From positions 1 through 50,417 of the forward strand of contig NZ_JAELXT010000031.1 of the NCBI RefSeq assembly GCF_016427565.1: a stretch of 50,417 nucleotides of DNA. Reading direction: 5' to 3'. Below, piece after piece: positions 1 to 6,453 of the stretch. Origin of the DNA: Microvirga splendida (GTDB lineage: Bacteria; Pseudomonadota; Alphaproteobacteria; Rhizobiales; Beijerinckiaceae). A program made the position numbers and the translations under genes. Each line of letters opens with the position of its first letter. Position 1 is the first letter of the stretch. Under the pieces are notes generated by a model. It saw only the letters and a list, made by a program, of their open reading frames with translations. It was not told the origin of the DNA and ran no database searches.

Positions 1-33
1 CAGACGGTTACGGGAATTTTCGGGATCAGACAT
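1..33 (-). CDS. possible 5' end of a divergent gene (partial)
   Basis: An ATG on the minus strand at 33-31 opens a frame that stays open for 11 codons (MSDPENSRNRL) to the window edge. It would be divergent from purB, with a 172-base gap between the two starts. There is no clear ribosome binding site, and too little is visible to name a product. The call rests only on an open start and a polar N-terminus and may be chance. Confidence 0.25.
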   Translation of the reverse strand, partial: MSDPENSRNRL

Positions 34-192
34 CCATACGCTGAGGATGCAAATCCCTTGTCACCATGACAGTCATCAAATAGCCATCACACGAAAGGCA
101 TCCACATCGTTATCTGGACGTTCCGGCCCAACCGTTGAATGCGGTCAAACCCAACGTTTCCAAGGATTTCGGTGAACGTCGCGTCCCGCATT

Positions 193-200
193 AAGGAGAA
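193..200 (+). promoter_or_regulatory. ribosome binding site that fixes the purB GTG start
   Basis: AAGGAGAA lies 5 bases before GTG at 206. It supports this non-ATG start, which also gives the expected N-terminus of rhizobial PurB (VPRYSRPEMVAIW). Confidence 0.8.
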
Positions 201-205
201 GTCTA

Positions 206-1519
206 GTGGTCCCTCGTTACAGCCGTCCCGAGATGGTGGCCATCTGGTCGCCGGAAACCAAGTTCCGCATCTGGTTCGAGATCGAGGCCCACGCCACGAC
301 GGCGCTCGCCAATCTCGGCGTCGTGCCCAAGGAAGCGGCGGAAAAGGTCTGGGAGAAGGGCTCCAAGGCCACCTTCGACGTGGAGCGGATCGACGCCATC
401 GAGCGCGAGGTCAAGCACGACGTCATCGCGTTCCTGACGCATCTCTCCGAGATCGTCGGCCCCGAGGCCCGGTTCGTCCACCAGGGCATGACCTCCTCGG
501 ACGTGCTCGACACCACGTTCAACGTGCAGCTTGCCCGCGCCACCGACATCCTGCTGCGCGACATGGACGAGCTCCTCGCTGCCATCAAGCGCCGGGCCCT
601 CGAGCACAAGATGACGCCGACCATCGGCCGCTCGCACGGCATCCACGCGGAGCCCACCACGTTCGGCCTCAAGCTCGCCCAGGCCTATGCCGAGTTCGAG
701 CGCTGCAAGCTTCGGCTCATCGAGGCGCAGCGGGAGATCTCCACCTGCGCCATTTCCGGCGCGGTCGGCACCTTCGCCAACATCGACCCCTCCGTCGAGG
801 AATACGTGGCCGAGCAGATGGGCCTGTCAGTCGAGCCGGTCTCGACCCAGGTGATCCCCCGCGACCGGCACGCGATGTATTTCGCGACGCTCGGCGTCAT
901 CGCCTCCTCCATCGAGCGGCTGGCCACGGAAGTGCGCCACCTGCAGAGGAGCGAGGTTCTGGAGGCCGAGGAGTTCTTCTCGGCCGGCCAGAAGGGCTCG
1001 TCCGCCATGCCGCACAAGCGCAACCCGGTGCTCACCGAGAACCTGACGGGCCTCGCCCGCATGGTGCGCGCCTATGCGATGCCGGCCATGGAGAACGTGG
1101 CGCTGTGGCACGAGCGGGACATATCCCACTCCTCTGTGGAGCGCATGATCGGCCCCGACGCCACCGTGACCCTGGACTTCGCTCTGGCCCGTCTGACCAA
1201 CGTAATCGACAAGCTCGTGGTCTATCCTGAGAACATGCAGAAGAATCTGGACCGCCTCGGCGGCCTCGTTCACTCGCAGCGGGTTCTTCTGGCGCTCACC
1301 CAGAAGGGCGCCTCCCGCGAGGACGCCTACCGGCTGGTCCAGCGCAACGCCATGCCGGTCTGGCGCGGCGAAGGCGACTTCCTGACCCTGCTCAAGAACG
1401 ATGCCGACGTGACGAAGTACCTGTCGGCGGACGAGATCGAGACCTGTTTCGACCTCGGCTACCACTTCAAGCATGTGGATACGATCTTCACGCGGGTCTT
1501 CGGCGCCGGCAAAGCCTAG
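206..1519 (+). CDS. purB: adenylosuccinate lyase
   Basis: PurB carries out two fumarate-releasing steps of purine synthesis: SAICAR to AICAR, and adenylosuccinate to AMP. It is a soluble homotetramer of the fumarase/aspartase superfamily. The protein has 437 residues, normal for the family. The superfamily signature SSAMPHKRNP is at residues 265-274 and includes the mobile loop serine. The N-terminus (YSRPEMVAIWSPETKF) is the typical alphaproteobacterial one. The GTG start has a good Shine-Dalgarno sequence. No other purine gene is adjacent. The gene is followed by two strong palindromes rather than by a U-tract terminator. Confidence 0.97.
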   Translation: MVPRYSRPEMVAIWSPETKFRIWFEIEAHATTALANLGVVPKEAAEKVWEKGSKATFDVERIDAIEREVKHDVIAFLTHLSEIVGPEARFVHQGMTSSDVLDTTFNVQLARATDILLRDMDELLAAIKRRALEHKMTPTIGRSHGIHAEPTTFGLKLAQAYAEFERCKLRLIEAQREISTCAISGAVGTFANIDPSVEEYVAEQMGLSVEPVSTQVIPRDRHAMYFATLGVIASSIERLATEVRHLQRSEVLEAEEFFSAGQKGSSAMPHKRNPVLTENLTGLARMVRAYAMPAMENVALWHERDISHSSVERMIGPDATVTLDFALARLTNVIDKLVVYPENMQKNLDRLGGLVHSQRVLLALTQKGASREDAYRLVQRNAMPVWRGEGDFLTLLKNDADVTKYLSADEIETCFDLGYHFKHVDTIFTRVFGAGKA

Positions 1520-1563
1520 CGCATCGTTCGGCGCGGCCCGCTGGATCCGCGCCGAACGATGCG
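1520..1563. repeat. intergenic palindrome just after purB
   Basis: Arms GCATCGTTCGGCGCGG (1521-1536) and CCGCGCCGAACGATGC (1547-1562) are perfectly complementary around a 10-base loop, and bases 1520 and 1563 also pair. There is no T-run after either arm. It begins one base after the purB stop codon. It could act as a 3' RNA stabiliser or be a dispersed palindromic repeat beginning GCATCG, like its neighbour. Confidence 0.75.
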
Positions 1564-1579
1564 CCGCTTAAGAGATTGA

Positions 1580-1620
1580 GCATCGGACCCAAAAGTGGAA
1601 TTCACTTTTGGGTCCGATGC
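1580..1620. repeat. dispersed palindromic repeat (GCATCGG type)
   Basis: Arms GCATCGGACCCAAAAGTG (1580-1597) and CACTTTTGGGTCCGATGC (1603-1620) form a perfect 18-bp stem with a 5-base loop. The GCATCGG...AAAAGTGGA...CCGATGC type is, from memory, a common intergenic palindrome of Rhizobiales genomes. Only one copy is in this window, so its repetition cannot be shown here. Confidence 0.7.
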
Positions 1621-1657
1621 TATAGCTCCCGGCTGGACATTTTTCCCTAGTAAGAGA

Positions 1658-1693
1658 CAATCCCCGTGCAGGAGATCAACGGCACGGGGATTG
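1658..1693 (+). promoter_or_regulatory. hairpin overlapping the translation start of the cfa-like gene
   Basis: CAATCCCCGTGC (1658-1669) and GCACGGGGATTG (1682-1693) form a perfect 12-bp stem. The 12-base loop contains AGGAG (1670-1674). The distal arm ends 5 bases before ATG 1699, and the alternative GTG start (1666) lies inside the proximal arm. The position suggests control of translation or a dyad operator; this is inference. Confidence 0.5.
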
Positions 1694-1698
1694 CAACC

Positions 1699-2949
1699 AT
1701 GCTGTCAGAGAAGATCCTTGCCGCCGCCTTCACGCGCGCCGTGAAGCGGGGCACCCTGAAGATGATCACCGCTGAAGGCAGAGAATTCACCTTCGGCGAT
1801 GGCGGCAGCCCGGCGGTCTCAATCCGCTTCACGGATCCGGCGGCCCAGATGGCCCTGTGCCTCCATCCGGAACTGAAGCTCGGCGAATTGTTCGTCGATG
1901 AGCGCCTCGTGATCGAGCAGGGCACGATCCTCGGCCTGTTCCAGCTCCTCCTCCAAGACATCCACGGGCAACTAGACGAGCTGCCCTTAAAGCGCCTGCG
2001 CAGGATCCGGCACTGGATGATGCGCCGGGCCGAGAACGATGTGGCGAGGGCAAAGCGCAACGTCGCCCATCATTACGATCTCGACGGCAGGCTCTACGCC
2101 CTCTTCCTCGACAGTGACCGTCAGTATTCCTGCGCCTATTTCGATCGTCCGGACGCGGGTCTCGAGGAGGCGCAGCTCGCCAAGAAACGGCACATCGCGG
2201 CCAAGCTGATGGTGGACCGGGGGCATAGCGTGCTCGATATCGGCTCGGGATGGGGCGGGATGGGGCTCTATCTGGCGCAGGTGGCCGGGGCAGGCTCGGT
2301 CAGGGGCGTCACGCTCTCGGAGGAGCAGCTGAGGGCCTCGCGCCAGCGGGCCGCGGGAGCGGGCCTGCTCGACCGGGTCCGTTTCGAGCTCGAGGATTAC
2401 CGCTCCACCTCCGGCCGCTTCGACCGCATCGTCTCGGTGGGCATGTTCGAGCATGTGGGCCCACCCTCCTACGACGAGTATTTCCGGACCTGCCGCAACC
2501 TCCTGAAGGAGGACGGGGTGATGCTCCTGCACACCATCGGTCGCTCCGGCACGCCTTATCCGACCAATCCGTGGATCACCAAGTACATCTTCCCGGGCGG
2601 CCATCTGCCCGTGCTGTCGGAGATGATGCCCGCCATCGAGCGCGCCGGGCTGATCGTGACCGACATCGAGATCCTGCGCCTGCACTACGCGTATACCCTG
2701 CAGGCTTGGCGCGAGCGCTTCCTGGCGCACCGGGAGGAGGTTCTGCGGCTCTATGACGAACGCTTCTGCCGGATGTGGGAATGCTATCTCGCCATGTCGG
2801 AATCGGCTTTCCGCTGGCAGGATGCGGTGGTGTTCCAGATCCAGCTCGCCCGGCGCAACGACGTGGTGCCCCTGACCCGCGACTACATCGCGGAGCGCGA
2901 AGCAGTCCTGAAGGCTGCGGAGACCATGGAGTTGAAGAGGAGCGCTTGA
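1699..2949 (+). CDS. cfa: cyclopropane-fatty-acyl-phospholipid synthase family methyltransferase
   Basis: This SAM-dependent methyltransferase family transfers a methylene group to the double bond of unsaturated acyl chains in membrane phospholipids. The SAM-binding loop VLDIGSGWGGMGLYLAQ is at about residues 177-193. The later sections (AHHYDLDGRLYALFLD, QYSCAYF, MFEHVG and FPGGHLPVLSEM) match CFA synthases. The protein is 416 residues from ATG 1699. A GTG at 1666 would add 11 residues (QEINGTGIATM) and cannot be excluded. The ATG start was preferred because MLSEKILAAAFTRAVKRGTL looks like family N-termini. It is followed after 31 bases by a hydrolase gene on the same strand, so the two may be co-transcribed. 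Confidence 0.9.
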   Translation: MLSEKILAAAFTRAVKRGTLKMITAEGREFTFGDGGSPAVSIRFTDPAAQMALCLHPELKLGELFVDERLVIEQGTILGLFQLLLQDIHGQLDELPLKRLRRIRHWMMRRAENDVARAKRNVAHHYDLDGRLYALFLDSDRQYSCAYFDRPDAGLEEAQLAKKRHIAAKLMVDRGHSVLDIGSGWGGMGLYLAQVAGAGSVRGVTLSEEQLRASRQRAAGAGLLDRVRFELEDYRSTSGRFDRIVSVGMFEHVGPPSYDEYFRTCRNLLKEDGVMLLHTIGRSGTPYPTNPWITKYIFPGGHLPVLSEMMPAIERAGLIVTDIEILRLHYAYTLQAWRERFLAHREEVLRLYDERFCRMWECYLAMSESAFRWQDAVVFQIQLARRNDVVPLTRDYIAEREAVLKAAETMELKRSA

Positions 2950-2980
2950 ACGAGGCTCGAGCGCCCTTTATCTCCGGGTC

Positions 2981-3532
2981 ATGAAAACCTCCGATTGCGA
3001 CATCCTCATCGTTCCAGGCTACACGAATTCCGGTGCGGACCATTGGCAGAGCCGATGGGAGCGCCAGCTCTCGACCGCGTGGCGGGTCGAGCAGGAGAAC
3101 TGGGACGCGCCCGATAAGGACGCTTGGGTCGAGCGCATCGCCCGGGACGTGAAGCGGGCCGAAAAGCCCGTCGTGCTGGTCGGCCACAGCCTCGGCGTGC
3201 TGGCCATCGCGCATGCGGCCCCGGTCTTGGCAAGGGGCAAGGTCCAGGGCGCCTTCCTGGTCAGCCTGCCCGACGTGGAACGGCCTGACTTCATCCCGGC
3301 CATCGACCGCGCCTTCGCGCCGATCCCGCGCGATCCCTTCCCGTTTCCCTCGGTCCTCGTCGCGAGCCGCACCGACCCGCATTGCGACTACGCCAAGGCG
3401 GAGGACATTGCCTATGCCTGGGGCGCGGCCATCGTGGACGCGGGGGATGCTGGCCACCTCAACACGGAGAGCGGCCACGGCCCCTGGCCCGAGGGGCTCA
3501 TGCGGTTTGCGGGATTCCTGAAGCAGCTTTGA
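2981..3532 (+). CDS. RBBP9/YdeN-type alpha/beta hydrolase
   Basis: This is a small serine hydrolase of 183 residues, the usual size for the RBBP9/YdeN family. It has the nucleophile elbow GHSLG (Ser70), an acid in the SRTDPHCD segment (Asp132), and the catalytic histidine in DAGHLNTESGHG (His159), followed by the family-typical GPWPEG tail. There is no signal peptide, so it is expected in the cytoplasm. Bacterial members have no well-defined substrate. It lies 31 bases after the CFA synthase gene and is probably in the same transcript. Confidence 0.88.
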   Translation: MKTSDCDILIVPGYTNSGADHWQSRWERQLSTAWRVEQENWDAPDKDAWVERIARDVKRAEKPVVLVGHSLGVLAIAHAAPVLARGKVQGAFLVSLPDVERPDFIPAIDRAFAPIPRDPFPFPSVLVASRTDPHCDYAKAEDIAYAWGAAIVDAGDAGHLNTESGHGPWPEGLMRFAGFLKQL

Positions 3533-3587
3533 GGCCTGCAGGGACCCTCTCCCGCGGTGGAAGGTTACCTCTTCAACATGACGAAAA

Positions 3588-3616
3588 GTTCACCTCCGGG
3601 TCACCTCGGGGTGAAC
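3588..3616 (+). promoter_or_regulatory. inverted and direct repeats upstream of the Spy-like gene
   Basis: GTTCACC (3588-3594) and GGTGAAC (3610-3616) form an inverted repeat. Within it, TCACCTCCGGG and TCACCTCGGGG are adjacent direct repeats (3590-3600 and 3601-3611). The block is 47-75 bases before the ATG at 3664, a plausible place for an operator. The regulator is unknown. Confidence 0.4.
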
Positions 3617-3663
3617 AGGGCGGGAGCAATCTTGTCCTTATCGTCACCACGGAGGATTTCCGC

Positions 3664-4344
3664 ATGAAGACAGTCGCCACCCTCGCTCTTGCAGCCCTGC
3701 TGACCGGCTCCGGCACCTACGCGATGGCCCAGCAGACGCCCGCCCCGGCGGCGCCGGCCGCTCCGCAGGCGCAAGACCAGGATCAGGACCAGGACCGGCA
3801 GGATCGCCGCCCCCGGCTGAGCCAGGACGATTTCAACCGCCTCGTGGATGCCCGCATCGCCTCGATCAAGGCCGGACTGAAGCTCACCGCCGATCAGGAG
3901 CGCCTCTGGGCGCCGGTGGAGAGCGCCATCCGCACGGCTGCCACCGAGCGCTTCACCAACATGCAGGAGCGCCCCGACCGCGACGAGCGCCGGTCCATGG
4001 ACTTCATGCAGCGCCTCGAGCGGCGCAGCGGCATGATGACGGAACGGGCCCAGCGCTCGGCTACCGTCGCGACGGCTCTCCGCCCTCTCTGGGATACGCT
4101 CACCGAGGACCAGAAGCGGATCGCCCCCCGCCTCATGCGCGAAGCCGTCAATGAGGACAGCCCGCGCTGGCATCACCGCGGCGGCCGTCGGGGCCATCAT
4201 GGCGGATACCACCGCATGGGCATGATGGAGCATGGTCGCATGGGAATGATGGATCATGGTCGCGGCGGGATGGACCATGGCCGCATGGGCGGACGCGGCA
4301 ACATGGGCCACGGCGGCCCAGGCTCCCCGGCTCAGCCGCAGTAA
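3664..4344 (+). CDS. Spy/CpxP-like LTXXQ periplasmic protein with Met/His-rich tail
   Basis: The protein has 226 residues. A signal peptide (MKTVATLALAALLTGSGTYAMA) is followed by a Pro/Ala/Gln/Asp-rich linker and a helical region with two LTxxQ motifs (LTADQ at 74-78, LTEDQ at 146-150), the hallmark of the Spy/CpxP periplasmic stress family. Residues 170-226 are unusual: repeated MGMMEHGR, MGMMDHGR and MDHGRMGG units, rich in Met, His and Gly, suggest a disordered metal-binding tail. GGAGG at 3651-3655 fixes this start; the frame is open further upstream but without signal-peptide logic. The gene ends at a bidirectional terminator facing rpsD. A role in envelope stress or metal sequestration is inferred. 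Confidence 0.8.
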   Translation: MKTVATLALAALLTGSGTYAMAQQTPAPAAPAAPQAQDQDQDQDRQDRRPRLSQDDFNRLVDARIASIKAGLKLTADQERLWAPVESAIRTAATERFTNMQERPDRDERRSMDFMQRLERRSGMMTERAQRSATVATALRPLWDTLTEDQKRIAPRLMREAVNEDSPRWHHRGGRRGHHGGYHRMGMMEHGRMGMMDHGRGGMDHGRMGGRGNMGHGGPGSPAQPQ

Positions 4345-4354
4345 TCTCAAAAGC

Positions 4355-4383
4355 AAAAAGGCCGCCCGATGGGCGGCCTTTTC
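4355..4383. terminator. bidirectional rho-independent terminator
   Basis: AAAAGGCCGCCC and GGGCGGCCTTTT flank a 3-base loop (core stem 4356-4382). There is an A-run before and a T-run after the stem, so it can end both the Spy-like gene (+) and rpsD (-), which converge here. Confidence 0.9.
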
Positions 4384-4408
4384 GTTTGTGAGTGAGCTTT
4401 CGCAGCGA

Positions 4409-5026
4409 TTAGCGCGAATAGAACTCGATCACGAGGTTCGGTTCCATCTGGACCGGGTACGGCACTTCCGACAGGGTCGGGATGCGCGTCACGCGGGCCG
4501 TCATCTTGGAGTGATCGACCTCGATGTAGTCCGGAACGTCGCGCTCGGCGAGCTGGCTTGCCACCACGACGACTTCGAGCTGCTTCGACTTGTCCTTCAC
4601 CTCGATCACGTCACCCGGCTTCACGAGATAGCTCGGGATGTTCACGCGGCGGCCGTTGACCTTCACGTGACCATGGTTGACGAACTGACGGGCGGCGAAG
4701 GGGGTCGCGACGAACTTCGCGCGGTACACGACCGCGTCGAGACGGCGCTCGAGCAGGCCGACCAGGTTCTCACCGGAGTCGCCCTTCTGGCGGATCGCCT
4801 CCGCGTAGTAGCGGCGGAACTGCTTCTCGGTGATGTTGGCGTAGTAGCCCTTGAGCTTCTGCTTGGCGCGCAGCTGCGTGCCGAAGTCGGACATCTTGCC
4901 CTTGCGGCGCTGGCCGTGCTGGCCGGGGCCGTATTCGCGGCGGTTCACAGGGCTCTTCGGGCGGCCCCAGATATTCTGACCCATACGACGGTCAAGCTTA
5001 TGCTTGGCCTGAATGCGCTTCGACAT
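4409..5026 (-). CDS. rpsD: 30S ribosomal protein S4
   Basis: S4 is a primary 16S rRNA binding protein of the small subunit body. The 205-residue product matches the family length. The N-terminus (MSKRIQAKHKLDRRMGQNIWG) and the S4 RNA-binding domain (RRLDAVVYRAKFVATPFAAR onward, with HVKVNGRRVNIPS) are clear. The ATG at 5026 has AGAGGAA eight bases upstream. The frame continues 40 codons upstream, but that part translates an intergenic repeat and is not protein-like. The gene stands alone, outside an alpha operon, as is usual in this order. Confidence 0.97.
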   Translation of the reverse strand: MSKRIQAKHKLDRRMGQNIWGRPKSPVNRREYGPGQHGQRRKGKMSDFGTQLRAKQKLKGYYANITEKQFRRYYAEAIRQKGDSGENLVGLLERRLDAVVYRAKFVATPFAARQFVNHGHVKVNGRRVNIPSYLVKPGDVIEVKDKSKQLEVVVVASQLAERDVPDYIEVDHSKMTARVTRIPTLSEVPYPVQMEPNLVIEFYSR

Positions 5027-5063
5027 CGCTGTTCCTCTTTGTTGTCGAATTTGCGAGGAACGC

Positions 5064-5125
5064 GCCCTCCTCTTCCCGTCATTCCCGAGGAGGCCCAAAG
5101 GGCCGTCTCGAGGGACAGGACGACA
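5064..5125. repeat. Rhizobiales-type dispersed repeat in the rpsD upstream region
   Basis: Read on the minus strand, this stretch contains TCGAGACGGCCCTTTGGGCC followed by TCCTCGGGAATGACGGG. This resembles an intergenic repeat often seen in Methylobacteriaceae and relatives (recalled from memory). It can fold through GGCCC-AAA-GGGCC (5092-5104) and through GCCCTCCTC (5064-5072) with GAGGAGG (5087-5093). If rpsD transcription starts upstream of it, it lies in the leader mRNA. Confidence 0.55.
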
Positions 5126-5150
5126 GGCCGACCGAAGCCGGGCCACGGGA

Positions 5151-5166
5151 GCGTAAAAAGTTACGC
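5151..5166. repeat. small hairpin upstream of rpsD
   Basis: GCGTAA and TTACGC flank AAAG, giving a 6-bp stem. It has no assigned role and may be part of the rpsD leader or promoter region. Confidence 0.35.
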
Positions 5167-5234
5167 GGCCCCGTTAAGGACCGCGCGAACGGGTGGGGTT
5201 TAGGCGGAAAGCGAAGGAAAGTCAATCGGCATCT

Positions 5235-5272
5235 GGTCATCCCGGGGCTGCGCAGCATAACCCGAGATCGCG
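5235..5272. repeat. degenerate dispersed repeat fragment
   Basis: GTCATCCCGGGGCTGCGCAG followed by CATAACCCGAGATC resembles the half-palindromic GTCATCCCGG...CCCGGGATC repeats common in Rhizobiales intergenic DNA. The copy is imperfect. It fills the gap between the rpsD upstream region and the broken small gene. Confidence 0.4.
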
Positions 5273-5294
5273 CGACGAGAGTGGCGTCACAACC

Positions 5295-5563
5295 TCATTG
5301 ATGGGGCGAATCCAGTTCAACCCCAGGCGCCATTCCTTGGTACCCCTCCGCAAGTCGGCTACGAGCCTGCTTCAAGATCTCCTCATAGTTCGACCGAAAA
5401 GGCTCAACCAAAGACTTGTCTAGCTGCGCGCTAAGTCGCGAAAACGCTATATACTCAGCGATATTCCGCAACCGAAAAACGCCTTCGTCCTCAAACCGCG
5501 CAAAAACTCAAACAGGACAAGGGCTTCATCGGCGGATAAGTCGATCCTGACAGTTTTCGTCAT
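5295..5563 (-). pseudogene. frameshifted small conserved gene after murI
   Basis: ATG at 5563-5561 begins MTKTVRIDLSADEALVLFEF, then the frame runs into a stop after 38 codons. Shifting frame at the LeuArg codons (about 5498-5502) restores a continuous protein (RFEDEGVFRLRNIAEYIAF, then SRLSAQLDKSLVEPFRSNYE and a C-terminus ending ELDSPHQ) that stops at 5295. The total length, 269 bases, is one short of 90 codons. Inserting one base between TTG and CGCGG would give the smooth reading FEFLSRFEDEG. The start is 8 bases after the murI stop, so this was the last gene of the murI transcript. No function is known. It could be a genuine recent inactivation or a sequencing error. Confidence 0.8.
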
Positions 5564-5571
5564 CTTGCCCT

Positions 5572-6444
5572 TTATCCATACACCAGCGGCATGTCCTCGA
5601 CGGCCACGACCGGCAGGCCCTTGTCCTGCAAGGCACCCCGCAGGGCGGGGCTGATCCCGGCGCCGCTGGTGAACACGGCGACGGTTTCGTTCTCGTCCGC
5701 CTCATGGCCGGGCACCGGCTGACCGATCAGCTGGGTCACGCGGCGGGCGATGGCAGGCGCCGGGTCGATCCAGGTGACGGGCCAGGGCGCCAGGGCCTGA
5801 AAGCGCGGCAGCAACAGCGGGTAATGGGTACAGGCCAGGGCCACCACGTCGGTGCGCCCACCCTCGTCCTCGATGAAGCAGGGCTGCAGCTCGGCGAGGA
5901 CTTCGGCATCGGGAACGGGCTCGCCGGCCATCTCGGCCTCGGCGATGCCCGCGAGACGGCGGGAGCCCACGAGGTTGACCTTGCAGCCGGCCGCGTAGGT
6001 CTCGATGAGGTCGCGGGTATAGTCCCGCGCCACCGTGCCGGGGGTCGCCAGCACCGTGACGTAGCCTGTCCGGGTCATCTGAGCGGCAGGCTTGATGGCC
6101 GGAACGGTGCCGACGAAGGGGATGGAGAAGCGCTCGCGCAGATGCGGCAGCACGATTGTGGACGCCGTGTTGCAGGCCACCACCACGAGGTCGGGATCAT
6201 GGAGCTCGACCAGTCGCTCCATGACGGCCACGACCCGCTCGGCCAGCACCACCTCGCTCAGGCGTCCATAGGGAAAACCCGCATCGTCCGCCGCATAAAC
6301 GTAGCGGGCATCGGGACGGACCTTCAAAACCTCCGAGAAGACCGTGAGGCCGCCGAGGCCGGAATCGAACACGAGAATGGTGGGGACAGGAGACGGCATG
6401 ACGGCAGGATTATAGGTCGCCCCTGCCAGAAGATCGACGCGCAT
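5572..6444 (-). CDS. murI: glutamate racemase
   Basis: MurI converts L-glutamate to D-glutamate for peptidoglycan precursors by a cofactor-independent two-cysteine mechanism. Visible motifs are FDSGLGGLTVF (26-36), VVACNTAST with catalytic Cys91, and VALACTHYPLLLP with catalytic Cys205. The product is 290 residues from ATG 6444, which has AAGGG seven bases upstream. An internal ATG at 6399 would give 275 residues, closer to the usual length, with a weaker ribosome site. It begins 9 bases after the stop of the upstream hydrolase gene and is probably part of a trmJ-hydrolase-murI transcript. Confidence 0.95.
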   Translation of the reverse strand: MRVDLLAGATYNPAVMPSPVPTILVFDSGLGGLTVFSEVLKVRPDARYVYAADDAGFPYGRLSEVVLAERVVAVMERLVELHDPDLVVVACNTASTIVLPHLRERFSIPFVGTVPAIKPAAQMTRTGYVTVLATPGTVARDYTRDLIETYAAGCKVNLVGSRRLAGIAEAEMAGEPVPDAEVLAELQPCFIEDEGGRTDVVALACTHYPLLLPRFQALAPWPVTWIDPAPAIARRVTQLIGQPVPGHEADENETVAVFTSGAGISPALRGALQDKGLPVVAVEDMPLVYG

Positions 6445-6453
6445 GACACACCC

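Noticed and set aside
4409..5146. An N-terminally extended S4 protein
   Set aside because: The extra 40 codons translate a dispersed repeat. The ATG at 5026 has a good ribosome site and gives the normal S4 N-terminus.
5193..5423. A 76-codon plus-strand frame between rpsD and murI
   Set aside because: It overlaps a dispersed repeat and runs antisense to the frameshifted small gene, which explains the region better.
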